Below, piece by piece: positions 17,928 through 26,088 of a DNA stretch of 64,000 nucleotides. The notes below the pieces were generated by a model. It was not told the origin of the DNA, made no database searches, and was given only the letters and a program-made list of their open reading frames with translations. The position numbers and the translations under genes were made by a program. The stretch is taken from positions 62,001 through 126,000 of the forward strand of contig JBBIJF010000001.1 in assembly GCA_037446115.1 (NCBI GenBank). Reading direction: 5' to 3'. Origin of the DNA: JANWXD01 sp037446115. GTDB taxonomy: Bacteria > Acidobacteriota > Terriglobia > Bryobacterales > Bryobacteraceae. Each line of letters starts with the position of its first letter. Position 1 is the stretch's first letter.

Positions 17928-19349
17928 CTAACGGGTGGCGCGACCCCCGTTCTGAATCGCCCGCAGGGCCGCCTGGATCTGCGGGTCGCGCTGCGCCTCG
18001 ACTTCGTCGCCTTTGGCCACGCCCAAGGCCAGGTTGAAGATTTCCGTCTTGAGACGGTTTTCGATCCAGCGGCGCGCCGCCGACCATTCGCCGATCCCAG
18101 GCTGGATCTTGCGCTGCGCCAGATACACGCGGAAATCATCCAGCAGCTCCGGCGTGACTTCGAAGTGCTCGCTGATCTGAGGATTTCGCCGCACGTACTC
18201 GGTGGCGAAGGAGGTAAAGGATCCGCTCGCATCCAGCGCCATCTGCAACCGCGTCAGAGGCTCCGGGTAGACGAGCACATCGGGTTGGATGCCGCCGCGC
18301 CCCGGCTGCCGCGAGTCGGCCAGCGCGCCCTCGGGCAACGGCCGCTGGATGGAGCGTCCGCTCGGAGTGTAGTAGTACGCCGTCGTGAGCGCCAGCCCTG
18401 TGCCTTCCGAAAGAGGATACACCGACTCGACCAGACCCTTGCCGTAGCTCGGCTCCCCGACGATCAGCGCGCGCTTGTGATCCTGCAAGCTCCCTGCGAC
18501 GATCTCCGCGGCGCTGGCGCTGCGGCCGTTGATGAGCACCGCCAGAGGAAAGCGGTAAGGCTGCGTGCCCGCCGGGGTCTTCTCCTCCCGGGCCTCGACG
18601 GCACGCCCGCGCACCGTAAGAATCGTCCGCCCCGGCTCGAGAAAAAGGGAAGCTGTTTCGAGCGCGGCCGGTAACAGGCCCCCGGGGTTGTTGCGCAGAT
18701 CCAGCACCAACCCGGTGAGTTTCGATCCACCCAGTTGTTCGATGGCCTCACGGATCTGCTTACCCGTCTCCGCATCGAAGGAGGAGACGCGCAAGTAGCC
18801 TATTCCGGGCTGGAGCAGGAAGGCCCGTTCCACGCTAGGCGCGTCCATCTCCTCGGGGGTGAGGACGAGCTGGAGGATTCGCGCGTTGCCGGGCTTGCGG
18901 ACATCGAGCTTTACTTCATGCTGGCGCGAGCGGCCAAGCAGCGCAACGAGCTGATCCATGTCCAGACGGTCCAGCCGGATGCCGTTAATGGCCAGGATTT
19001 CGTCTCCGGGCTCCAGCCCGCCCCGGGCGGAAGGCGTACCCGGCAGGGCTTGCAGCACGATAACCCGGCCGGGCAGCACGCTCACCACGCTGCCGAAACC
19101 CTTGGTCCGCGACTCCTGAAGCTGCTTGAGCTGCTCGAACTGCTCCGGGGAGAAGAACACCGAGTGCGGATCGAGCCGGCGGAGCATGCCCGGGATCAAG
19201 CCCTCATAGAAAACCTTCTCCGGCGCCGGAGGTTCGGCCGCCTCGCGCTCCACCAGTGCGTAAGCTTCGGCCACGCGCCGGATGGCCTCCTCCACGTCGC
19301 TCTGCACGGCCATCGCCAGCAGTAACCACGATGGCAACCAAGCGCTCAT
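17928..19349 (-). CDS. S41-family carboxyl-terminal processing protease
   Basis: A 473-residue CtpA/Prc-type serine protease that trims C-termini of envelope proteins. A short N-terminal hydrophobic segment (LPSWLLLAMAVQ) should export it to the periplasm. A PDZ domain covers about 85-165 (GGLEPGDEILAINGI). The catalytic dyad is S279 in GRSASAAEI and K304 in SYGKGLVE, with the LDLRNNPGG core at 217-225. The start lies 3 bases after the ddl stop, so it is the last gene of a minus-strand cluster with ddl, arginase and asnS. CtpA proteases often act on peptidoglycan hydrolases, which suits its convergence on the amidase/actin-like pair. Confidence 0.9.
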   Translation of the reverse strand: MSAWLPSWLLLAMAVQSDVEEAIRRVAEAYALVEREAAEPPAPEKVFYEGLIPGMLRRLDPHSVFFSPEQFEQLKQLQESRTKGFGSVVSVLPGRVIVLQALPGTPSARGGLEPGDEILAINGIRLDRLDMDQLVALLGRSRQHEVKLDVRKPGNARILQLVLTPEEMDAPSVERAFLLQPGIGYLRVSSFDAETGKQIREAIEQLGGSKLTGLVLDLRNNPGGLLPAALETASLFLEPGRTILTVRGRAVEAREEKTPAGTQPYRFPLAVLINGRSASAAEIVAGSLQDHKRALIVGEPSYGKGLVESVYPLSEGTGLALTTAYYYTPSGRSIQRPLPEGALADSRQPGRGGIQPDVLVYPEPLTRLQMALDASGSFTSFATEYVRRNPQISEHFEVTPELLDDFRVYLAQRKIQPGIGEWSAARRWIENRLKTEIFNLALGVAKGDEVEAQRDPQIQAALRAIQNGGRATR

Positions 19350-19352
19350 GTG

Positions 19353-20330
<978 letters not shown>

Positions 20331-20339
20331 ACCGCAACC

Positions 20340-21254
20340 TCAGAGGATCCGCTTCCCCATGGCGCTCATGACCAGCTCCACCGCCAGACTGGCCGTACGG
20401 TTGGCTTCGTCAATCACCGGGTTGACCTCGACCACTTCCATCGAAACCAGCCTTCCCGAGTCACAGATGATCTCCATCGCCAGGTGCGCTTCGCGATAGG
20501 TCAGGCCTCCCCGCACCGGCGTGCCCACGCCGGGCGCCTCGTGCGGATCCACGCAGTCCATATCCAATGAGACGTGAAAGCCGGCGGTCCCGGCTGCGGC
20601 AATTTGCAGGGCCTCCTCCATCACCGCGCGCAGCCCGCGCTCGTCAATATCCCGCATGGTGAAAGCACGGACGCCGGAAGTACGGACGTGCGGCTTTTCG
20701 AGCTGGTCCACTTCGCGCACCCCCACGAGCGCCACGTTCTTGGGATCCACTTTGGGGGCGTAATTATACAGGTGCGTGAGAGGCCGGGGGCCCATGCCGA
20801 TGCAGCAGGCCAGCGGCATACCGTGCACATTGCCGCTCGGCGTGGTTTCGGGAGTGTTCATGTCGGCATGCGCATCAATCCAGATCAGTCCGAGCGTCTT
20901 CTTCTGGCGGCGCAGGTGGTGCGACATCCCCGAGACGGTGCCGACCGCCACCGAGTGGTCGCCGCCCAGCACCAGCGGCACTTTGCCCTGCCCGGCAGCT
21001 TTCTCCACCAGCCGCGCCAGACGCGAACAGGTCTGGGCGATCTGGGGAAGATACCGGGAACGGGCCGGACCCGCCGGAACCCGCTCGGGTTGCTCCACCG
21101 CCACGTTGCCGAGATCCTCCACGTGGTAGCCGAGAGAGGCGAGCCGGCCGTTAATGTTGGCCACGCGCATGGCTGAGGGGCCCATGTCCACCCCCCGTCT
21201 TCCGGCCCCCAGATCCAGCGGCGCCCCGATGAGCGCAATATGCGACTGGCGCAT
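20340..21254 (-). CDS. rocF: Arginase
   Basis: A 304-residue ureohydrolase that converts arginine to ornithine and urea, using two manganese ions. All metal-binding motifs are present: GGDHSVAVG, IDAHADMNTP and SLDMDCVDP, plus GGLTYREAH and SMEVVEVNP at the C-terminal side. The SGNVHGMP loop with the PRPL stretch points to arginase rather than agmatinase or formiminoglutamase. The protein is cytoplasmic. It sits between asnS (9 bases upstream) and ddl (9 bases downstream) in a tight minus-strand operon, but no other arginine catabolic genes are nearby. Confidence 0.9.
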   Translation of the reverse strand: MRQSHIALIGAPLDLGAGRRGVDMGPSAMRVANINGRLASLGYHVEDLGNVAVEQPERVPAGPARSRYLPQIAQTCSRLARLVEKAAGQGKVPLVLGGDHSVAVGTVSGMSHHLRRQKKTLGLIWIDAHADMNTPETTPSGNVHGMPLACCIGMGPRPLTHLYNYAPKVDPKNVALVGVREVDQLEKPHVRTSGVRAFTMRDIDERGLRAVMEEALQIAAAGTAGFHVSLDMDCVDPHEAPGVGTPVRGGLTYREAHLAMEIICDSGRLVSMEVVEVNPVIDEANRTASLAVELVMSAMGKRIL

Positions 21255-21263
21255 GCTCCCTGC

Positions 21264-22586
21264 TCAAGGACGCGTCCGGTACAGCATGCGCGGGAAAGGT
21301 ATGGTCTCCCGCACATGGTCCAGGCCGCAGATCCACGCCACGCAACGCTCGACGCCCATGCCGAAGCCGGCGTGCGGGACGGTACCGTACTTTCGCAGGT
21401 CGATATACCACTCGAAGGCTTCGCGGGGAAGATGGTGTTCCTCCAGCCGCCGCAACAAAAGCTCGAGGTCGTGGATGCGCTGACCCCCGCCCACAATTTC
21501 ACCGTAGCCTTCCGGCGCCAGTACGTCCACGCCGAGCACGACCTCGGGACGCTCCGGATCCGGCTGCATATAGAACGCCTTCACCGAAGCCGGATAGCGG
21601 TCAATCATCACAGGGCGGTCAAAGGCCTGGCTCAACAGCGTCTCCTCGTCGCCGCCGAAGTCGTCGCCCCAGCGGATCTGGCTGCCCCTGGATTGCAGCA
21701 GAGAGACCGCTTCGTCGTAGCTGATGCGCGGAAAAGGGGGCTGAACGGCCTCCAGCTTCGAGATATCCCGTTCCAGCGTGGCCAGTTCGGCGCGGCGGTT
21801 CTCCAGCACGCGACCGACGACGAACACGATCAGCTCCTCGGCCACCTGCTTGACGTCTTCGAGCGTGGCGTAGGCCATCTCCGGCTCCACCATCCAGAAT
21901 TCCGTCAGGTGGCGGCGCGTCTTGGACCGCTCGGCCCGGAACGTGGGGCCGAACGTGTACACCTTGCCGAAGGCCATGGCCGTGGCCTCGTTGTACAACT
22001 GCCCGGACTGCGTGAGGTACACCTTGTCGTGGTCAAAATAGTTCACCTCGAACAACGTGGTGGTGCCTTCGCAGGCCGCCGGGGTGAAGATGGGCGTGTC
22101 CGCAAGCGTGAACCCATGCGAGTCGAAATAATCCCGGATCGCTTTGACGACTTCATGGCGGATCCGGAGAATGGCATGCTGGCGCCGGCTCCGGATCCAG
22201 AGGTGGCGCCGGTCCAGAAGAAATTCGATCCCGTGCTCTTTGGGAGTGATGGGATAGGGGTCGGACTCCGGCACGCGCTGGATGACCTCCAGGTCGGCCA
22301 CCTCAAGCTCATAGCCGCCCGGCGCCCGCGGCTCGGCTCGCACCGTACCCGTCACAATGATCGAGGATTCCTGGGTGAGGTCCTTGATCGCCTGAAACAC
22401 GGGCTCCGCGACGCGCCCCTTGAGGGCCACGCACTGCATGATTCCTGTCCCGTCCCGCACCAGTGGAAACAGGATCTTGCCGGACTCCCGCAGATTGTAA
22501 AGCCAGCCGGGTATGCGCACCATCTGGCCGACGTAGCGCGCCGCCTCGGCGATCGTGATGCGCCGCGGTGTCACCGCCTCAGTCAT
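21264..22586 (-). CDS. asnS: Asparagine--tRNA ligase
   Basis: A 440-residue class IIb aminoacyl-tRNA synthetase that charges tRNA-Asn. The N-terminal OB-fold anticodon-binding domain (VRIPGWLYNLRESGKILF) is followed by the class II core: motif 2 around FRAERSKTRRHLTEFWMVEPE and motif 3 GFGMGVERCVAWICG. Asn-type features, such as the FFF-like GQLYNEATAMAFGKVY segment, separate it from AspRS and LysRS. The start overlaps the end of the upstream sugar-isomerase-like gene by 4 bases. Having AsnRS means Asn-tRNA need not depend on GatCAB in this organism. Confidence 0.93.
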   Translation of the reverse strand: MTEAVTPRRITIAEAARYVGQMVRIPGWLYNLRESGKILFPLVRDGTGIMQCVALKGRVAEPVFQAIKDLTQESSIIVTGTVRAEPRAPGGYELEVADLEVIQRVPESDPYPITPKEHGIEFLLDRRHLWIRSRRQHAILRIRHEVVKAIRDYFDSHGFTLADTPIFTPAACEGTTTLFEVNYFDHDKVYLTQSGQLYNEATAMAFGKVYTFGPTFRAERSKTRRHLTEFWMVEPEMAYATLEDVKQVAEELIVFVVGRVLENRRAELATLERDISKLEAVQPPFPRISYDEAVSLLQSRGSQIRWGDDFGGDEETLLSQAFDRPVMIDRYPASVKAFYMQPDPERPEVVLGVDVLAPEGYGEIVGGGQRIHDLELLLRRLEEHHLPREAFEWYIDLRKYGTVPHAGFGMGVERCVAWICGLDHVRETIPFPRMLYRTRP

Positions 22587-23419
22587 TCTCCGAGATTCTC
22601 CAGCTCCTCGAAAACTCGCTTCACTTCTTCGAGCGGGTTCGCCATCCCCGGAACCTCGCGCAGCTCCAGCAGCAGCGGATACTGGTCCGGCCGGGACCGC
22701 AGCAGCCGCATCGTTTCCCGCCAGTCAATCGTGCCTTGCCCGGAGATCAGAGGGAACAGATGGCTGTCGGACACGCGGTCGTTGTCATGCAGGTGCGTGG
22801 AGCGGATTCGCTCCTGCATCAGGCCGAACGCTTCCGCCACTCCTTCTTTCATGTTCGCATGTCCCACATCCAGGCAGAAACCCAGATCGAGGTGGGTCTG
22901 GGCCAGAAAATGAACGAGCCGCTCCGCCGTGGACAGCTCGTTGGGAATGTTTTCGAGCAGGATCGCCACGCCCCGGTGCCGCGCAAACAGGCTCAGCTCT
23001 TCGAGCGAAGTAAACGCCGCCTCCACCTTGCGCTCGTCATAGTCCTCGCCGCTAACGCCGAGGTGCTGGATCAGATATCGGAACGGAATGGTCTCGGCGA
23101 TCTCCAGCGCCCGCTTGATCTCATCCACCATCTGGATGCGCTTCGGTTTCACGATTTCGGTGATGTTGATCACCGCATTGGGTCCGGAGCGCCCCCAGAC
23201 CTCATCCGTGTACATCGGGGCGTGGACCGAGCGTAGCTCCATGCCCGAGTCCCGAAACCAGTGACCCAACTCGGTAATCTGCGCCCGGTTGCGATAGTCC
23301 AGATGCTGGCGGGCGCAGAAAATTTCTACGGCCTGAAACCCCGCCGCCTGAATCTTATCCAACAGCGCCGTCGTAAGGCGGTGGTTGACGTACAGATGCG
23401 TGGAAAGCACATGTTCCAT
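22583..23419 (-). CDS. Sugar phosphate isomerase/epimerase-like TIM-barrel protein
   Basis: A 278-residue protein of the xylose-isomerase-like TIM-barrel (AP endonuclease 2) family. Metal-ligand regions are HLGVSGEDYDE, LLENIPNE, CLDVGHANM and STHLHDNDR, as in sugar isomerases and hydroxypyruvate isomerase-like enzymes. A DNA-repair role is unlikely because the endonuclease IV motif set is incomplete. It is cytoplasmic, with the substrate unknown. It lies 6 bases after the ggt stop and overlaps asnS by 4 bases, so it belongs to the same transcript; the metabolic connection is unclear. Confidence 0.82.
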   Translation of the reverse strand: MEHVLSTHLYVNHRLTTALLDKIQAAGFQAVEIFCARQHLDYRNRAQITELGHWFRDSGMELRSVHAPMYTDEVWGRSGPNAVINITEIVKPKRIQMVDEIKRALEIAETIPFRYLIQHLGVSGEDYDERKVEAAFTSLEELSLFARHRGVAILLENIPNELSTAERLVHFLAQTHLDLGFCLDVGHANMKEGVAEAFGLMQERIRSTHLHDNDRVSDSHLFPLISGQGTIDWRETMRLLRSRPDQYPLLLELREVPGMANPLEEVKRVFEELENLGE

Positions 23420-23425
23420 GGTCGG

Positions 23426-25090
23426 TCAAAACCCGGCGGCTTTGCCCTCCGCGCGCGGATCGGCGACCCCCACCAGCCAGCCGCTTGCGGCCTGAATGGC
23501 CGCCACCTCCCCGATCGAACGGATCACCTCGATGCGGTGACCTTTCGCCTTCAGCAGCGCCAGCGTGTCCGGCGAAAAGCCGGGTTCCACGACGATCTGG
23601 TCCGGCTTCCACTGGTGGTGGAACCGCGGCCGCACCACGGCGCTCCACAGGTCCATGCCGAAATCTGCAACGTTGAGGAATACCTGGAGCACGGTGCTGA
23701 TGATCCGCGGTCCTCCCGGCGAGCCCAGCACCAAAGCCAGCCGCCCCTCCCGCAGCACGATCGTCGGCGTCATCGAGGAAAGAGGCCGTTTAGCCGGCGC
23801 AATCGCATTGACTTCCCCCTGCACGAGCCCATAGTAATTGGGCACCCCGGGCTTGACGGCAAAGTCGTCCATCTCATTGTTCAGCAGAAAACCGAGCCCG
23901 GGCACCGTGACGCCGCATCCGTAGCTGCCGTTGAGCGTGTAGGTCACCGCCACGGCATGGCCTTGCGCGTCCACGATGGAGAAATGCGTCGTCTGGGAGG
24001 CTTCGCTCCCCGGAGGCTTTCCCGGACCCAGAGCCTCGCTGGGGGTGGCGCGATCGGGGTCAATAGTGCGGCGGCGGGCGGCGATATAGGCCGGATCGAG
24101 AAGGCCTCGGACCGGAATGTGCGCAAAGTCCGGGTCGCCGAGCCAGCGACTGCGGTCGGCATAGTAGCGCCGCATCACTTCCGCTGCATAGTGAATGGCG
24201 GCGGCCGATCCGGCTCCCGCAGACTCGTACCCGGAGCCCTCCAGCATGCCGAGCATTTGCAGCAAGCCGACGCCCCCGGAACTGGGTGGCGGCGCCGTGA
24301 GGATCTCCCAGCCCCGGTACGAGCCGCGCAACGGTTCCCGTTCCACTGCCACGTAGCGCCGCAAATCCTCAAGCGTGATCAGGCCGCCGTGCGCCCGCAT
24401 TTCGGCGGCCAGCCGCCGCGCAGTCTCGCCTTCGTAAAAATCCCGCGAACCCTCCCGGGCGATTCTTTCGAGCGTACGGGCCAGCTCGGGCTGGACCAGT
24501 TTTTCGCCCGGCTCGTAGTAACGGCCGTCGCGCTGGAAGATCCGGCGCGATTCGGGGAACTTCTCGAGGATCTTGGCCTGCCGCAGGGACCGGGCCAATC
24601 CGTAGGACACCGGAAAGCCCTCCTTGGCGAGCCGGATCGCCGGCTCCACCAACTCCGCCCAGGGCCTGATCCCCCACTTGCGGTGGGCCAGTTCAAGACC
24701 GCGAACCGTCCCCGGAACCGCCGCCGCGCGCCAGCCCTCCAGACTGTCCCGTGTCGGCTTTCCTTCGGCGTCCAGATACATGTCGCGCCCGGCGGCGAGG
24801 GGAGCGCGCTCGCGAAAGTCCACAAAGTGCACCCGGCCGTCGGCAAACCGCACGAGCAGGAACCCGCCGCCGCCCAGGTTGCCCGCAGCCGGATGCGTGA
24901 CCGCCAGAACCAATCCGGCGGTGACCGCCGCGTCAATCGCGTTGCCGCCGGATTGCAACACTACGAGAGCCGCATCGGTGGCATGCGCCTCGCGCGTCAC
25001 CACCATGGCGCGCCGGGCGTGCGCGATAAACTGCGCCGGCAGCACGCTGGCCGGGCACAGAGCCACCGCGAACCAGGCCGCCACACGCAT
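23426..25090 (-). CDS. ggt: Gamma-glutamyltransferase
   Basis: A 554-residue N-terminal nucleophile hydrolase that cleaves gamma-glutamyl bonds of glutathione-like compounds in the periplasm. A signal peptide covers residues 1-20 (RVAAWFAVALCPASVLPAQ). The autoprocessing and nucleophile threonine is T368 in SQTTHFSIVD, starting the small subunit. Substrate motifs GGNAIDAAV, PAAGNLGGGGF and NNEMDDF are all present, and LSSMTPTIV carries the oxyanion serines. The frame extends 43 residues upstream over the rlmB end, but ATG 25090 begins exactly at the signal peptide and has TACAAT 8 bases upstream. It begins 15 bases after rlmB. Confidence 0.93.
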   Translation of the reverse strand: MRVAAWFAVALCPASVLPAQFIAHARRAMVVTREAHATDAALVVLQSGGNAIDAAVTAGLVLAVTHPAAGNLGGGGFLLVRFADGRVHFVDFRERAPLAAGRDMYLDAEGKPTRDSLEGWRAAAVPGTVRGLELAHRKWGIRPWAELVEPAIRLAKEGFPVSYGLARSLRQAKILEKFPESRRIFQRDGRYYEPGEKLVQPELARTLERIAREGSRDFYEGETARRLAAEMRAHGGLITLEDLRRYVAVEREPLRGSYRGWEILTAPPPSSGGVGLLQMLGMLEGSGYESAGAGSAAAIHYAAEVMRRYYADRSRWLGDPDFAHIPVRGLLDPAYIAARRRTIDPDRATPSEALGPGKPPGSEASQTTHFSIVDAQGHAVAVTYTLNGSYGCGVTVPGLGFLLNNEMDDFAVKPGVPNYYGLVQGEVNAIAPAKRPLSSMTPTIVLREGRLALVLGSPGGPRIISTVLQVFLNVADFGMDLWSAVVRPRFHHQWKPDQIVVEPGFSPDTLALLKAKGHRIEVIRSIGEVAAIQAASGWLVGVADPRAEGKAAGF

Positions 25091-25098
25091 AAGCTGCG

Positions 25099-25104
25099 AT
25101 TGTA
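25099..25104 (-). promoter_or_regulatory. -10-like hexamer before ggt
   Basis: TACAAT on the minus strand ends 8 bases before the ggt ATG at 25090 and directly follows the rlmB stop codon. It suggests an internal, leaderless promoter for ggt in addition to any read-through from rlmB. Confidence 0.45.
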
Positions 25105-25824
25105 CTATGCGCTCTGCGACCGCTGTCTTCGCCACTCGAACAGCGCGATCCCGGCAGCAACGGAGACATTGAGCGAAGCGATGGTGCCGGCCGTGGGAAT
25201 CCGAATCAGAAAGTCGCAACGTTTGCGCACGTGCTCGTGCAAGCCGTGGCCTTCCCCACCCAGAACGAAAACGGCGCGGTCAGCGTACTCGAGCCGGTCG
25301 TAGCTCCGGTCGCCGCGTTCGTCCAAACCATAAGTCCAGTAGCCGGCCTCCTTGAGCCGGTCCAGAGCGCGACTGAGGTTGACCACACGGGCCACCGGTA
25401 CGTATTCCAGCGCCCCCGCGGCGGCCTTGACCACTGCGGGCGAAAGACCCGCCGAGCGGCGCTCCGGTACGATCACGCCTCCCGCGCCGGCGGCGTGGGC
25501 CGTTCGGATGATGGCGCCTAAGTTGTGCGGATCCTGCACCCCGTCCAGCGCCACCAGTAGCCGCGCCCCCGGGATCAGATCCTCCAGATCCGCGTAATGA
25601 TGGGCCGCCGCGACGGCCACGACCCCTTGATGGGGCGACTCACCCGCCATCCGGTCCAGCAGTTGGCGTGGTTCAAAACGCAGTGGAACCGATGCCGAGC
25701 GGCACCGCTCGATGATCTCCCGGAGGCGGGCCCCAGCGGCGCCGCGTGCGATCAAGACCTGCTCAATCGGCCTCCCTGCCCGGAGCGCTTCGAGTACCGG
25801 GTGAATTCCGATGAGGACGGCCAT
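25105..25824 (-). CDS. rlmB: 23S rRNA (guanosine-2'-O-)-methyltransferase of the TrmH/RlmB family
   Basis: A 239-residue SPOUT methyltransferase. The N-terminal substrate-binding domain (GIHPVLEALRAGRPIEQVL) is typical of RlmB, which methylates G2251 of 23S rRNA. The trefoil-knot motifs are LDGVQDPHNLGAIIRTA (motif 1), FVLGGEGHGL (motif 2) and IPTAGTIASLNVSVAAGIALFEW (motif 3), including the catalytic arginine of IIRTA. The call as RlmB rather than a TrmH paralogue rests on the N-terminal domain. A -10-like TACGAT ends 8 bases before the ATG. Downstream lies ggt. Confidence 0.88.
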   Translation of the reverse strand: MAVLIGIHPVLEALRAGRPIEQVLIARGAAGARLREIIERCRSASVPLRFEPRQLLDRMAGESPHQGVVAVAAAHHYADLEDLIPGARLLVALDGVQDPHNLGAIIRTAHAAGAGGVIVPERRSAGLSPAVVKAAAGALEYVPVARVVNLSRALDRLKEAGYWTYGLDERGDRSYDRLEYADRAVFVLGGEGHGLHEHVRKRCDFLIRIPTAGTIASLNVSVAAGIALFEWRRQRSQSA

Positions 25825-25832
25825 GCGAAACC

Positions 25833-25838
25833 ATCGTA
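25833..25838 (-). promoter_or_regulatory. -10-like hexamer before rlmB
   Basis: TACGAT on the minus strand ends 8 bases before the rlmB ATG at 25824. No Shine-Dalgarno site fits in the gap. It fits a leaderless promoter for the rlmB-ggt-isomerase-asnS-arginase-ddl-ctpA series. Confidence 0.4.
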
Positions 25839-25861
25839 CCCCTCGCCATCGCCGACTTAGA

Positions 25862-25962
25862 GGTTACGGCCTACGGGAATTGGAGCTCCCGCAAATGGGA
25901 GCGCCAAAAGCCCAAGGCGGAACCCGGCGGGAGGAATGCAGGATGCCGCGTTGCCGGCCAGC
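25862..25962 (+). ncRNA. Possible structured RNA element in the 264-base intergenic region
   Basis: The region between rlmB and the TPR gene has no convincing gene. It holds a perfect 6-base stem GCTCCC (25885-25890)/GGGAGC (25897-25902) with a GCAAAT loop, directly followed by CGCC and GGCG (25916-25919) around AAAAGCCCAA, then AACCCGG and a GCAGGATGCCGCGTTGCC block. The order and spacing of blocks loosely recalls the GEMM-I (cyclic-di-GMP) riboswitch, but the conserved positions match poorly. It could equally be transcribed on the minus strand as an rlmB leader. The assignment is speculative; what is seen is clustered hairpin potential. Confidence 0.25.
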
Positions 25963-26088
25963 CGTGTTTCGGAACCCGCCCTGCGGCCGCTGCGTAATCT
26001 TGGTGTTGTAGGGGCCGGCGTTACATCCGAAACGCCCAAGCCGCATGAGAGGACGCATGCTACGCTACGTCTAACGGGATGATGGCAC

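Noticed and set aside
25870..25925. Cobalamin riboswitch.
   Set aside because: A CCCGCAAATG stretch resembles the B12 element CCCGCAACTG, but the GGTG stretch and the AGCCAGGAGACC box are missing at the right positions.
25864..26058. A 64-codon minus-strand ORF in the intergenic region upstream of rlmB.
   Set aside because: Its product has no recognisable motif and it lies across the stem-loop region; RNA structure explains the sequence at least as well.
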